From: Phlebotomus papatasi
Lineage: Eukaryota; Arthropoda; Insecta; Diptera; Psychodidae
Length of the DNA stretch: 64,000 nt
Assembly (NCBI RefSeq): GCF_024763615.1
Contig: NC_077222.1
Coordinates: 38,564,001 to 38,628,000 of the forward strand
Direction: 5' to 3'
The position numbers were made by a program, and so were the translations under genes. Each line of letters starts with the position of its first letter. The first letter of the stretch is position 1. This document shows positions 13,261 through 25,296 of this stretch, in pieces. A model generated the notes under the pieces. It saw only the letters and a list, made by a program, of their open reading frames with translations. It did no database searches and was not told the DNA's origin.

Positions 13261-13697
13261 CCTTTACATAACAAATGATTTGTAAATTTAGAACTTTATT
13301 TTGTTATAATGTCTAAAAGTTATCTGTGAATTCACTAATGAGCGTTAACAATTTCTTTCATTTCTTTCTACATGTATTACGTTAAAAAACCCATTTGAAG
13401 TGAAGAAATTTATTTCTTGTCTGGTTATTTCTTCGAATAAATTCCGAATGGCTGATCTAATAATATCCGAAAGTTTGATGATCACCAAACAAAACTAGAT
13501 TTAAGAGGGAAATCTCAATAACAAGAATGGTAATAGTTCCATCTCAGCCTCATTATAATTTAACAGTTCCTCATTGTAGAATTTCTTGAATTTCCACAAC
13601 CTTGAGCGAAAATCGCGATAATCGTGAAAATTTAGTGTTAATTTTATAAGTAAATTTAAAATTTTCGAACATCAACAGTGTTTTTTTTGCATTTACG

Positions 13698-13911
13698 TAG
13701 GGGAATGTACTCTCCCTTCGAACGTTCATGCCTTCGAATAATGTGAATTTTCTTTTATTTTTACAAAAACACTTACACATTTCTATTAACTATTAGTCAG
13801 CTTGTCATCAATTATTGATAATTATGTGACAATCATGTGGAAATCTCTTAGGAAACAGAAATTCACATTATTCGAAGGCATGAACGTTTGAAGGGAGAGT
13901 ACTTTCCGCTA
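13698..13911. repeat. TIR element with 51-bp ends
   Basis: The left end from TAGGGGAATGTACTCTCCC through AATAATGTGAATTT pairs over about 51 bp with the inverted right end, with only a few mismatches. About 214 bp, non-coding. Confidence 0.85.
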
Positions 13912-14071
13912 ATAGGCGAAACAGTTTTCACCAATAAAATATCTGATGTGAATAGTAAGGATGTAGTTTATCTCTTTAGAGTGTCTCGGATTTAGAAGAT
14001 ATGGTGTGTTGTCTAAGATATTTGATATTGCAAAATTTTAAAGTTTTGGCTTATAACCAGAAAATTGTTAT

Positions 14072-14935
14072 GGAGCCTCAGTGGATCAGTTGGTAGAGTA
14101 GTGTTTCTATGACTGTGGGGTCTCGGGTTCGAAACTCGGCACCTGCAGATTTTTCAGCAGCCGTATCGAATTAGTCCAGTGAATGGATGGAAAAGTAACG
14201 CCTAATGCATTGACAATGAACCGCCTAAACAAGAGACAGTGGTACAGAAACGAGTTCGGCATAAAGAAATCTGTCGATATAGGGTAAGTGTGCAAAATTC
14301 CGGCCAGCTTACAATTTCGGCCATCTTTTTTGTTCCTCGAATTTCCATGAACTTTTAGATTTTACGTACTCTAGAGATTATATAATGCAAAAGAATAACA
14401 AAAAATGTAGCTTCGACAAACGAGATGACGTGAAAAAGATATTGGAAGAATTTCGGAAGGGCAAGAAACTATCAGAATGAAGGTAGCCGAAATAGGGCAC
14501 CAAAGTTATGTCTACATTTTTATTTATTTTAAAATGTATTAAGAATGATTTTAGAGTAAATAAAGGCGGTAAGGTAACCTCTTTACAAGGTTCCAAGCAA
14601 CACTCTTTCAGAAGAAAGAATAAAAAAAATCAATTTGTATTTAAAATATTACATTTCAAACTTGAGACTTTGACGCTTGCATACAACTATGCCAAAATTT
14701 GGCACACTTACCCTAAATACACATTCACTGCAACTGATCCAACTAAGGCTGGTCTGCCGCAATATAGAAACGGTACTGTGTGTGTAGATCAGGCATACAG
14801 AAACCGAGATATGGAGCTGGAGGTTCGCCTTCGAGGTTAAGATAGAATGGAGTAATAGGAAGTGCATAATAGGCCCAAATAAGTGGCTTGGATGCAGCGG
14901 AACCGATAAAAGGTTTAAGCCGACCCATAGACGAA
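14072..14935 (+). mobile_element. tRNA-derived SINE (family A), interrupted by a MITE
   Basis: The tRNA-like head has an A box (GGATCAGTTGGTAGAGTAG) and a B box (GGTTCGAAACTCG). The body matches the uninterrupted copy at 47460-47915: the GTCCAGTGAATG and GAACCGCCTAAACA words, then GATAGAATGG, AGTGGCTTGGATGCA and GACCC near the end. Sequence 14281-14714 is a later insertion and is absent from the other copy. Not a functional tRNA, since the head is degenerate and embedded in a longer repeat. Confidence 0.75.
14281..14714. repeat. 434-bp TIR element nested in SINE A
   Basis: It begins AGGGTAAGTGTGCAAAATTC and ends with the inverse (TTTGGCACACTTACCCT). The SINE body resumes directly afterwards, as comparison with the intact SINE at 47460-47915 shows. 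Frames inside (14508-14840, 14378-14596) are not supported as genes. Confidence 0.8.
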
Positions 14936-16600
14936 CCCTAATTTTAATCTTAATCAGAAAATTGCCGAATCAAATAGATAGATGATAAACAGTAAATCAG
15001 TCTTGCAGGTGTGATCTCAAATATAGGGTTTGGTTTCAGAAATGAATTTAATCATAAAAGAAATCATTTGGAAGTATTAAATTTGGTTGAGCATCAAAAA
15101 TGTGAGACTTGAACGTTTATTTAAATAAGTTCATATGTAAAACCTGTTACAAGTATCATGCAACTTGTAGATCAAAACACGTGTTTTATTCTGAGTGTAA
15201 AAAAAATTATAAAACTCATTTAAGTGTGAATTGCGCAATTGCTCATATTAGCAGAAGTAATTATAGAAAAAGAGTTTCTTTTCTTAAATCAATATATTCA
15301 ATCTTTTTCACGGTTGACTTCAATCTTGGATTGTGTGTCCTCCCTCAAATCCAAAGAGTTGATAAATTTTTCTCCGCATTGTGCAGGAAGTAATTTAATT
15401 TTCTCATTGGTTTATACTCGCCCAAAATCAATTGCTTTGACATGAACGAGGAGTTTATAAATAAATTCCAATATGATTTGTGTGAACCTTCAAGGAGATC
15501 GATGATCGATCTTTTTGCACAATCAATGCAATGCAGGTGTTGTGGAGACAAATAATATACATATTTCAAAAAAAAAAACAACAGTTTTGTCTGGAGGAAA
15601 TTCAATGAAAACTGCTACCGAAAAAAATGTCGCATATGGAAGTGTCTCGACAACAGAAATTTCACGAAACGAGTTTTTCAGTAGAAAATGCAATTAAAAT
15701 TTCAAAATGACGATGATGTGCGTCAGCATTTGTGATCACCAAAGCGTTTAATTCATGGTGATTTCTTTAAATTGAAGGTGTCCGATTACAGCAATAAAAT
15801 ACTCACAAATTTCAAATTCTATATTTGGAGAATTTTTGCTATTAAAATAACACCAAGAGAGATTTTAAATTTGCAATACAGGATTTTCTATTGATGCATG
15901 ACAGCATGACTCCTTAAAGCACTAAACGATGATGCACTGAGGGACATTTTCACCATATACAGCATTTTATTGTCTCCTTTCACATAAAATTTCTCACAAA
16001 ATGTCAAGATAATTTTGCATACTCAATTTAAAATTCACAATCTGTGAAATATTAATTTTGCATATGAGACACTTAATGAGCTATGTAAATATTTGGAATA
16101 CAAATTGTGCATGTAAATACTGAGAAACACGTGATAATTTGTGTTAATTGATACACGTAGGAATGATAAAGAAAAATTATAAATGTTTCCCATATCTCCC
16201 ACAAGCACATTCTGGACAATTCATTCACGTTTTCTCTTATCTTTTAACTCTTATAAGCATTCTGGCCAGAATTCAGCGTAATTCACTTGGTTGTTCACAT
16301 TTAATTTATGCGAAACATAATCTGCCAAATGCTTAATATTCATTAATTTATGATTTTTTGTGATACTCTGAAATGTTCTTGTAAAACTCAACTCTCTCTG
16401 CAGCAAGAGGAAAATCAAGGTCAGTGGAAAGAACACACTAAGAAGAAATAATAAATCTTTAATTGCAATTATAATTGGAAATTCAGTGGAATTCTACAGA
16501 TTTTAAATATTAATACCATCACTTTAATTATTATCTTAGAGCAAATTATCTACAAATATACTGAAGAAAATTAGGTAAATAAATTTTTATGCAAAAAAAT
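14936..16600. other. Non-coding stretch, nothing recognised
   Basis: Several short frames at 15109-15697 overlap on both strands but have no domain and no splice support. No clear repeat. Confidence 0.45.
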
Positions 16601-16931
16601 TACAGTAGTCTCTCAAATCTGAATCTCTCAAATTCGAACGCCGGTTGGATTTAAAATGTCAATTGTAGGGTTATGTTAAAAAATTCGTGTTGTGGATAAT
16701 TAAAAATCATATTTCTGTGCTGTTTCCTGAATATTGATACACATTATGTGTGAATAAAATGAAAAGGAAGTATGTTACCACTAAGACTTGTGAGAAATTA
16801 CGGGAATTTGATTCAAAGTGAAATTTAATCTCACATAAATTCAGTTAGTTTTAAAAATATCGTTCGAATTTGGGAGGAGAGAAATGTCAAAAATACCCCA
16901 CAATCGTTCGAATTTGAGAGACTCTACTGTA
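16601..16931. repeat. mariner/Tc1-like MITE, 331 bp
   Basis: The ends TACAGTAGTCTCTCAAAT and the inverse of TACAGTAGAGTCTCTCAAAT are typical of non-autonomous Tc1/mariner/pogo-superfamily elements, including the outer TA. The inner CAAATTCGAACG is also inverted. No transposase inside. Confidence 0.8.
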
Positions 16932-17076
16932 GATAGAAAGTTCAAGCTTCAGTTAAATAATTTTTTTATCATTTATTTAAAGTAAAGTTGTATCCTGCGT
17001 AGCCTTTCTAGGGCAAATCTAATTGACCTAATTCTTTCAAAGAATTTCGAATTCATATATCTACCATAGAGATATC

Positions 17077-17956
17077 TAGGGTAAATTAAGCTAATTCAAA
17101 ACCTGCTCCAAATGGAAATTTTTCGCTACTCCAAATGGAAACATCATTGTTTTCACGATAAATACAGTACTAAATTATTATATTAATATATTTTCTATAC
17201 CACACTTTCATTATTTAGTTAATTTTGCTCCAAATATAGCAAAAATCCATTCATATTCACAAATTTTAACTTGTTAATTTCTCAGAAAAATTAAAAGTGT
17301 ACCTTTTCACCATCGAAGTTTTCATCGATCGACCATGTTTTCCAATGAAAAACACAATAAAGTGACTGTTGTTTATTCGATCTGTTTAACATTTATGTCA
17401 TATTTCTGGCTAATTTTAATTAAATTAAGTGCCAATCTTTATTGTTAACGGTAAATAATAACCTTAATAATAAATTAAATGAAATAATAACCTATTTCGT
17501 GAACAAAAAGGGTTTTTCTGAAGTGTCTGCAAAAGCTTCAATAGAAAACCCTGAAAATATGATTTTTGTTGGAGAGATTTTCTTATTGTTTTAGATGGGA
17601 AAGGAGAAAATACCAGGAATAAGAACAAATCCTCCACTCAGGAGCAACTCAACAAAGTTTTCGAAGCCTTTCGTCGCGGTTTTAGTTACACTGTTTGTCT
17701 CCAATTAGAAACTTTCCCTTGTCTCCATTTGGATTAATTTCTTTCCAATAGAAGCATTTTATGTTCGCGTATTTTTCTTGTATTTAAAAAGTTTTCAAAT
17801 TACATCTAAAGAAATTTCACTAAACAGTAACATTCTAGAAGAGTCGAGGAGCAAATTTATGTAATTCTCTTCAGAAAAAATATGAACTTTATGTGTTGAA
17901 TCTTCTGTCAAAGTTAAAGCGCCTGGAAATGGTTTTGAATTAGGACATTTACCCTA
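17077..17956. repeat. TIR element, about 880 bp, TAGGGTAAATTAAGC
   Basis: The left end TAGGGTAAATTAAGCTAATTC pairs with the inverted right end (TAGGGTAAATGTCCTAATTC), followed on both sides by AAAACC. No open frame of interest. It could be a longer non-autonomous element. Confidence 0.7.
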
Positions 17957-17983
17957 TGTATATCAGTTTGAAGAAGTTCATAC

Positions 17984-18085
17984 GGCCTTTACACATTAGA
18001 AGCAATTTTCGTCAAAAATTTGTTTTTTTTTTTGACAGAATTTTGACATTTCCACCTACAGCACTGCAGATGATTTCTATCGAAA

Positions 18086-18116
<31 letters not shown>

Positions 18117-18288
18117 CATATATTTAAATCACAAAAATAGGGTCACCCCTCTTACAATTGTGATTAAAGAACATATAGAAAGTAATGCAAAATATAAAAT
18201 ATATAATAAATATAAAATAAAATAAATATAAAATAAAATATAAAATAAATCAAACTTTGACGAAAATTAATCCCAATGCAATGTGTAG
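17984..18288. repeat. TIR element containing (AAT)n and TAAAATA-rich runs
   Basis: CTTTACACATTAGAAGCAAT at the left pairs with the inverted right end (CTACACATTGCATTGGGA), and TTTTCGTCAAA is inverted as well. The interior holds an (AAT)n microsatellite at about 18085-18115 and a TATAAAATAAA-rich run at 18186-18250. The phrase AATAGGGTCA at 18138 recurs near 56843. Confidence 0.6.
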
Positions 18289-18690
18289 ATCTAAACAAAT
18301 TATTGACAAAGAGAATGCTTTAATAAATCTTTAAATAAATCAAATCCTTTAATTATGTGCTAAAAAACCTTTAAAGACATTTTTTTTCGTTTCGACCTCA
18401 AGTTTATTGCAATCCGTAATATGAGATACATTCAGCAATTCATTTCACAATAAAGAGAGGAGTCTAAAGAGAGTGAACATGCCCTTTGGCAAGACCTCCA
18501 TCAAATAGCATTTGTATAATGTACTTTAATAGTTTGGGACGGTTAAATAAGTATATTTTTTAAAGACATGACAGTAAATTTTTACCTTCATTTATAACTT
18601 ACACACTAGCATCACGTGCTAAAAGGAGAATTTAACAGAAGGTTATCGAAAATTAAGGGCATGAAATGAAAGATTTAACAGATTTTGGAA

Positions 18691-19505
18691 TAGGGGAAAG
18701 CGCCCATGCTTTATACGGTCTCAATCCCAAGCTTTATAATGACTAATTTTACTGCTCAAACTCAAAGAGAGAGCAGTTATACAATCGTCTTTTTTTTCAA
18801 TTTGTCACTGTTCTGGAGCTTAAACGGTAAGAGCTATCGACTTCCAGTCCTCGATGATCCCCAATAAAAAAATAAAATCTCTCGACGTTCCCCCCCCCCC
18901 CTCTATCCCCTCCGAAACCATATATTTCCAGTTTTGCTCAAAATTGGCGCAAGCTTTTTCAATTATTTTCGGACATGTTTTAGAGGTAGTCCAGGCGAAC
19001 ATTTCGCCCAAACATAGCTAATAACCGAAAAATTCGTCATTTTGAATTATTAAAGGTTAAGGGTCAACCACTTTGGAGGGCCCATTTTCAACCAATTTGG
19101 TTAAATTTGGATTTTTTGGAAAGGTATTGAAATTTCGAACCCGGCTGCATCGGTCTTCATTGGTAATGAATCGGTTAAGTACTGATTTTTTGATTTTCAA
19201 ATGCTTTTGTGATTTATGAATCAATTTGATCTTGGATCAGTAATACCAAAAGATTATGCAAAAAAACTAATTCAAAGTAAGCTCTATCTCGTGAGTTCAA
19301 GCATTCCGCAAAGCTGGGACGCTTTGCCATCTCTATTTTCCTATGTTTTTGAATAAATATGACTCCGCAATATATTTTAAAAACAGGACACTTTCTCCTA
19401 GTTTTTAAAATATGGGTTCGATGAATCATATTTATTGAGAAAACATAGGAAAAAAATTGTCATTATAAAGCTTGAGAACGTTGAAAGCATGGGTACTTTC
19501 CCCTA
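18691..19505. repeat. MITE (GGGGAAAGCGCCCATGC) carrying a nested repeat
   Basis: The ends TAGGGGAAAGCGCCCATGC and GCATGGGTACTTTCCCCTA are inverted. A clean copy of 224 bp lies at 19766-19989. Comparison shows that 18748-19335 here is extra sequence, a nested copy of the dispersed R1 family. Confidence 0.8.
18748..19335 (-). repeat. R1 dispersed repeat, minus copy nested in a MITE
   Basis: It carries the inverted hallmark blocks of the large 39440-42600 repeat: the phrase around TCCTCGATGATCCCC, GTTTTAGAGGTAGTCCAG, AATTATTAAAGGTTAAGGGTC, TGCATCGGTC and the terminal block TTTGCCATCTC. A homopolymer C run lies near 18889-18900. Its borders are defined by the interrupted MITE, which makes them unusually reliable. 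Non-coding. Confidence 0.75.
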
Positions 19506-19765
19506 CTTGTGGGCAAAATAACATTCCGAATTACAAGCTGTTGGGACTAAATGCAGAGCCTTGAGTTATATACTTATGCAAACAAGAATGTTACATTAGA
19601 CTTCACTGATTTCACTAATATTCAATTTTTATTGATTTAAAACTAAACTAAAAGAATAATGAGAACTTTGTGAATGCATTTCACATATTTACAAACGTTT
19701 TGTTTTTTATATTGCTCGTATTATTTTCACTTCCTCGACAAGATAATTAATTTGATAAAGAGTTA

Positions 19766-19989
19766 TAGGGATAAATGCCCATGTTTTACACGGTCCCAAG
19801 CTTCATAATGACTAAATTTTTTTTATATGTTTCTGAATAAATGTGACTCCGCAATATATTTTAAAAACAAGACACTTTCCCCTGGTTTTTAAAATATGGG
19901 TGCAATGTGTTACATTTATTGAAGAAACATAGGAAAAATTTAGGCATTATGAAGCTTGGAACTGTGCAAAGCATGGGCACTTTCCCCTA
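19766..19989. repeat. MITE, clean 224-bp copy of the 18691 family
   Basis: The ends TAGGGATAAATGCCCATG and CATGGGCACTTTCCCCTA are inverted. The interior (ATATATTTTAAAAACA, TTTTTAAAATATGGGT) matches the right half of the nested copy at 18691-19505. Confidence 0.8.
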
Positions 19990-20749
19990 ATGATAAATTG
20001 TCTAAATTTATTTGGTAGAGTAAGTTCATTTCACATAAATTCCTTTATGTTTTTCAAAATATGTATTGTTCAAGAAAGGATTGAGGAATGTCATCTAAAC
20101 ATCCCAAGTATTCCTATTTGAAGAACTTAACTGTTAAACTGTTAAAGGAACGCCTCATTGAATAAAACAAAACCATTTTAATCATACATTTTTCTCACAT
20201 GTTAAGAATGCAATCTAATCCATTTAAGGAATTCTTTGGTATTTTTTTAATTATTCAGAAGTATCTCAGAAATATTTCCTTAATTTTCCAAGAATATCTT
20301 TTTAAGATTAGATTTTTTCTTTTTCAATGAATATTTTTTTTTAAATTCCAACTTTATAATAAAAGAGTTCCATAAATTATTTTCAACATTAAAAAAAACT
20401 TCTTTTAGGCCAATTAATTTTTGATCTGGTAAATTCAATACTCCTGCTTATTTTAGCAATTGGAAATCCCTATGTACGATATACAAGCTCCGGCCAAAAG
20501 TCCAACTAACCCTATTTCACACTTGCTTATTAAAATTTTAATGCAATTCATATTAATAATCGCTAATATGCGTTTATATGAGTGTTGTATCTTTGAATTA
20601 CCTAATATACTTAGAATTCCATCTATTTCTAGAAAAAAGTGGATTTGGAATTTAGTCTGCAAGAAATTGGATTATGAATAAATATATTTTCACATTAAAA
20701 ACAAATTTATAACAATTCTATTAATTTTTCGCATTATTGCTGTTTAATC
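19990..20749. other. Non-coding stretch, nothing recognised
   Basis: The mirror-image frames at 20453-20681 on the two strands look like chance in AT-rich DNA. No gene or repeat recognised. Confidence 0.45.
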
Positions 20750-21424
20750 GTGCTATTCCAATGAAGAGTAGGGTAAAATGAGGCAATTTGGAACCATTCA
20801 CAATTTGGGACATTTGAGATTTTCTCATTGTTTCAGATGAGCAAAGAGAAAACAAAGATCGCGAAATAGAAGAAAAACAGGATTAAGAAGAAATGAAACA
20901 GTTTTTCTTCCTTTTGAATCTCTAAAACAATGAAAAAATCTCAAATGTCCCAAATTGTAAATGATTCCAAATTACCTTATTTTACCTTAATTGTAAATAA
21001 TTTCAGCTAAATGAACATGTTTTTTAGCACTTTACTGTTCTCAATTGCATCTGTATTATCGACTTTTCTTTTTGTGTTGGTTTCTGTCTTAACTGTTTTC
21101 TCCAGTCCTTGCCGTATTTGAGAACCATCAAAGAAGTCGCGACAGGAACCTGAAGTGTTCAATAACGCTAATGGGTTAATTATACCAATCGCATTTTTGT
21201 TCTTGTATATGTATATATACAAGATATATATATAAACATATTTTTATATGTCAATGTATGAGTTATCATAAATTTTGTGGCTCAATAAACCATTGGTTAG
21301 TCCTCTGCAATCTCCTCGTCTTTAAACATATAAAATCAAAGCTAAAGATAAGTCGATTATGTAAAAGCACTTGAGAACAGTAAAGTACTAAAACAAAAAA
21401 GTTCATTTTTCATTGGTATAGCAT
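20750..21424. repeat. Element X copy 1, with a nested MITE
   Basis: It starts TGCTATTCCAATGAA and ends in the inverted form. It carries the TTAGCACTTTACTGTTCTC block in inverted orientation near both ends and an interior phrase related to copy 2 at 24608-25296 (CGACAGGAACC). A 220-bp MITE is inserted at 20769-20988, only about 19 bp from the left end. Confidence 0.7.
20769..20988. repeat. 220-bp MITE nested in element X
   Basis: TAGGGTAAAATGAGGCAATT pairs with the inverted right end (TTAAGGTAAAATAAGGTAAT), and TCTCAAATGTCCC is also inverted. Its absence from element X copy 2 supports later insertion. Confidence 0.8.
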
Positions 21425-23829
21425 CTTAAATAATTTTTTGCTGGCCAAGTCTACCTTTTTATTAAGTAAAATAAGTAAATTAAGCTCTATTTATTGATTC
21501 AAGATACAAAAATCGTACATTTAAACGCTCATTACTGGTATAATTAATCTGATAATCGCATTAAAATTTTAATGAGTAAACATGATAGCACCGTAAGATT
21601 CTCCCGTTCTTAATGAGTTAATGAACTAACAAATATTGCCACGAAAAACTTCTAATGTCTATATTACGCACTAAAAAAACTTTTACAACTTGAATTATAC
21701 TTCATGCACACAACACTATTGCTGCATTGGTCTATTAAGAACAACAAATAAGCAATGGAAAATTAGTAAGGCATCTTAACCTGATTTTATGATACTGATA
21801 ACGATATTATGGAATTTTTCAAGTTTAAATGACGTAAAAGCTTTCAAAGACGAATTTTTTATCAGTGAAATGCAACAAATATCATAAAAGACAATGACAA
21901 AAAATGCACGAAGTTCTATCAAAATAATTCTCGATATTGTAGAACTATAAATGTGTATCTGAAAGGGTGTTGTTACAAAGCAAAACTGATTACTACTGCA
22001 AAGATATGGTTTTTTATTGCATTTTCCCATGCTGAGCAATTAATAAAACATTAACTCGTGTTATAACTATATTTATTTTAATTATTTTGCCTTCTGTAAA
22101 ATTACCCAGCAATTTCCCACTCAATTGTGACGCGTGCTTTCGTTGATTTTCAGCTCATTTTAAATGTTAAATGCTCAACTCCATTTAATCTAATTGCTTG
22201 TGATAATTAAATAGAGACAAGTGTTACAAATTGTGTTTGTTTTCACTTCAATTGGAAACGATGGAGAAGATTGCTATTTGTTTTTCATGTTATCACCCCG
22301 AAAATCTCCATTCTCTAGATGCCATATGGGGCAGTTAAAAAGATGATTTAAGTGCTAATTTGTCAATATTAAAAGAGTCCGGGAGGTTTTTCTTCATCCG
22401 TTATGGCGCGTGGCATTATAGTTTTGGCTTTGAATTTATATTCGCATTCTCGCGAAGAATGCGAAGAATTGATAATAGTGATAGCGATGTTGTCTACCAA
22501 CCCCTCTGCGTCACTTTTACTACCCACCTAATCATCTCTGTACCACAAGCAGAATGATAGAGTCAATTTATTTGCTGTGGTAACAAATCAACAAGAGAGC
22601 AACAAATTGAATCATCGTAGAGTCATAAAATATTAAAAGGAGAGTCATATGACATGAATTAAGGCAATATTAAGCGCAATGTCTTCCCCAGCAAAGGAAT
22701 GAATGAGATATAAAATGTTATTGAGAGTGAGAAACTCATATACACAAGGATTTTCATTAATTAAACTTACACACAAGAACGAGAAAACAAGCACGTGATG
22801 AAAGATGATGCCGGTCATATGATCAAAATCCCTCGTAAAGAAATTCACAGCAGTGTGGAATTTCGTTAGGAAACTCTGGATGAAAAAGAGTTATGTTCGT
22901 CTGACTCAAGAACAAGTTGGTGCAGAGGGCAAAAAGGCCACCAAAAAACAGTAAATGCCACAAAAAAGAATTAAAGATTCAAAATTCGCCAAGTCACAGA
23001 AATTGTATGCCAGCCACCAGAAAGCAGAAAAAACGTATCAATGGGTCATCGACCATTCCTTCAAATTGATATTTAAGTATTGTAAGTATTACTCTCCAGT
23101 CAACTTTAATGCCTCTCACTTTGAACAACTCTTTAGATTCAGTGAAATTGCAATAATGCTCACATCCGCCAAAAAAAAAACCACCATCGTCACGTGAATG
23201 AAATGACCATTGGGACTGGTTATCACAACAGTTTCAGGCCATGAAAGATCATTTCTCTATGGGAGATTTTTAGGCAAATTTTTGAAAAATCACTTACTAA
23301 AAAAATTTACATTATACCAAAAATGGGAGTTTCTTCTCGTTTTTTTTTTTTCGAAAGTCAAATGACCTATTGTTTGTACGAATATTGCTAAAGCTGATGG
23401 GTGGAAAACCCAACAAAAGTTGTAATTTTGCAAAAGTCAAGCACACTTAAAATTTTACTATTTCCATATATATAGTATGAGTAACATATAAACTAGTATT
23501 TCAACATCTTAAAAACTCCCCAAATGTGTCATAATCCAGAGATTTAAGCACTGCTTGTAAAACTTCTTATATATGTTTTAATGTGATCACAACAAAAAAT
23601 TAAATCACGAGTTCGAGCATTTAGCGAATTTTCCTTCTCTATTGTTTTTCGGATGTACACCGGTTTCACCAGTTACAACTGATGGTTCATTAGTCAACCA
23701 AAAACCATCCCAAAAATCGTATAGAACAGCTCACCCATGTAACATACGGTAGACGTGAGAATCTAATTAGGACATCATTATTACTAATTTTCTGATCACT
23801 TAGCTTGATCAAAAAAAATATGCAATGTT
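21425..23829. other. Gene-free stretch with one dispersed-repeat copy
   Basis: 21665-21840 matches 13040-13260. A small hairpin with a 10-bp stem (TTCGCATTCT / AGAATGCGAA) lies near 22442-22466. The frame at 22955-23197 is lysine-rich but has no domain or splice support, and I call no gene. Confidence 0.45.
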
Positions 23830-24322
23830 TTCCAGCTTTCCATATCAGGATTTGAAATGGGGCAGCTTTGAAATTGGGCATTTTTCTCCAATTTTTTAAT
23901 GAAACTGGGCCTTATAAAGATATAATTTAACTACACAAACCAGGGGCATGACATTTCCTATGCTTCCCATATGTTTCTAGCGAGCCGAAAAAACTTTTGA
24001 GTTTATTAAATGGTTTCTGTCATTGTAGAATAAATTAGGAAAAAATAATAATACAAAACAAAAGCCAATGTAATAACGAAGAGGCAACCAAAAACCCTAA
24101 ATTGGCAGCCTACGTGGTTTTGGATCTCGTGAAATGTGTACGAAAACAGGGAAAAAATTACACTAAAACCGGTCGCATTTTGCAGAGCTAATGTCAGCCC
24201 CCTGACATAAACAATTTGTGAAGCTACATTACATTATGATAATACTCAATTACACTTAAAAAATAGGAGAAAAAGCCCAATTTCAAAGTTGCCCTAGTCC
24301 AAAGGTTCCCCACTTCCCCCTA
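23830..24322. repeat. M13 MITE family (CACTTCCCCCTA), long copy
   Basis: The right end GGTTCCCCACTTCCCCCTA and the GCCCAATTTCAAAG block are clear and pair with TTTGAAATTGGGC at the left. The left border is worn. Related copies lie at 29404-29616, 57547-57722 and 58418-58642. Confidence 0.6.
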
Positions 24323-24607
24323 CATAAGGTTGTTACCCTCAGTATTAGTTACTTAAGCATAACATGATTTCGACCTCATTATTACGACTGTTTCATGTCC
24401 TTCACATTACAGTTTTAAAATCGTGATCTCGGAAGAATCAGTGAGATGAGTACCTATACCACGGGCTTGGAATTAGCCCTGAAAAATGTAACTATTTATA
24501 GTAAAATATATTTTTAAATTAATATTAATAAGCAAATTAGGATACTTGGTAAAGTACTGAATAACGATAGGAAACAGAAAAGAGGAAGTGTCATTATCTG
24601 GAGCAAT

Positions 24608-25296
24608 GGTGTTATTCCAATGAAAAGATGAGCATTTTTTTAGCACATTACTGTTCTCAATTACTAAAAAGACCATGACTGTTCCCACATGTTATTTTAA
24701 TTAATGTCAGATGACATTTAGATCGGAGGTGAAAGCTTGCTCGGCGGGAATATTCGAATTCGGATTTTGGTTGGGAAATCGACAAGATTAATTTAATGTT
24801 TCTCTTTTATGGTATTTTCTACATTATTTTTATCATGATTGACAAGATGGAAGGTTCTTTTCTCTACACAAAAACTTCATATTTTCCCCAGTCCTCGTCG
24901 TGTTTCAAAATCACGAAATAGTCATGACAGGAACCGACACAAAAGAAAAGTTCAACCGAAATCCGAATTCGAATATTCCCTTCGAACAAGCTTTCACCCG
25001 AACACAATGCCATCTGACATTCAACCAGTGTGGAGTAACCTGTCATGTCAGCTTGGTGGCGTGATGCAGTTGGATGGCCGGGAATTGGCAACTTTAGCCT
25101 CAACCGCGGATTTTCGCAGATTTTCCATAAGTTTTTCCGTGAATTCTCAGTGGTGAAAAGTCGGCGAACAGCATTAATATTCTCTACTCATTATTTTCCT
25201 TGAAATGACGTATGGGAATAGACGTGGTCTTTTTTAGTACTTGAGAACAGTAATGTGCTAGAAAGAACATGGTAACTTTTTCATTGGAATAGCACC
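24608..25296. repeat. Element X copy 2, two-tier inverted repeat
   Basis: The outer arms, about 85 bp each, run from GGTGTTATTCCAATGAAAAG and from its inverse at the right end, with TTAGCACATTACTGTTCTCA shared. A second inverted pair of about 70 bp lies inside (24704-24775 and 24953-25023, sharing GAATATTCGAATTCGGATTT). Frames at 24839-25156 and 24864-25103 lie on opposite strands of this palindromic interior and are not genes. Confidence 0.75.

Noticed and set aside
14072..14145. A tRNA gene
   Set aside because: A and B boxes are recognisable, but the arms do not fold well and the sequence continues into a repeat body also present at 47460, so it is a SINE head.
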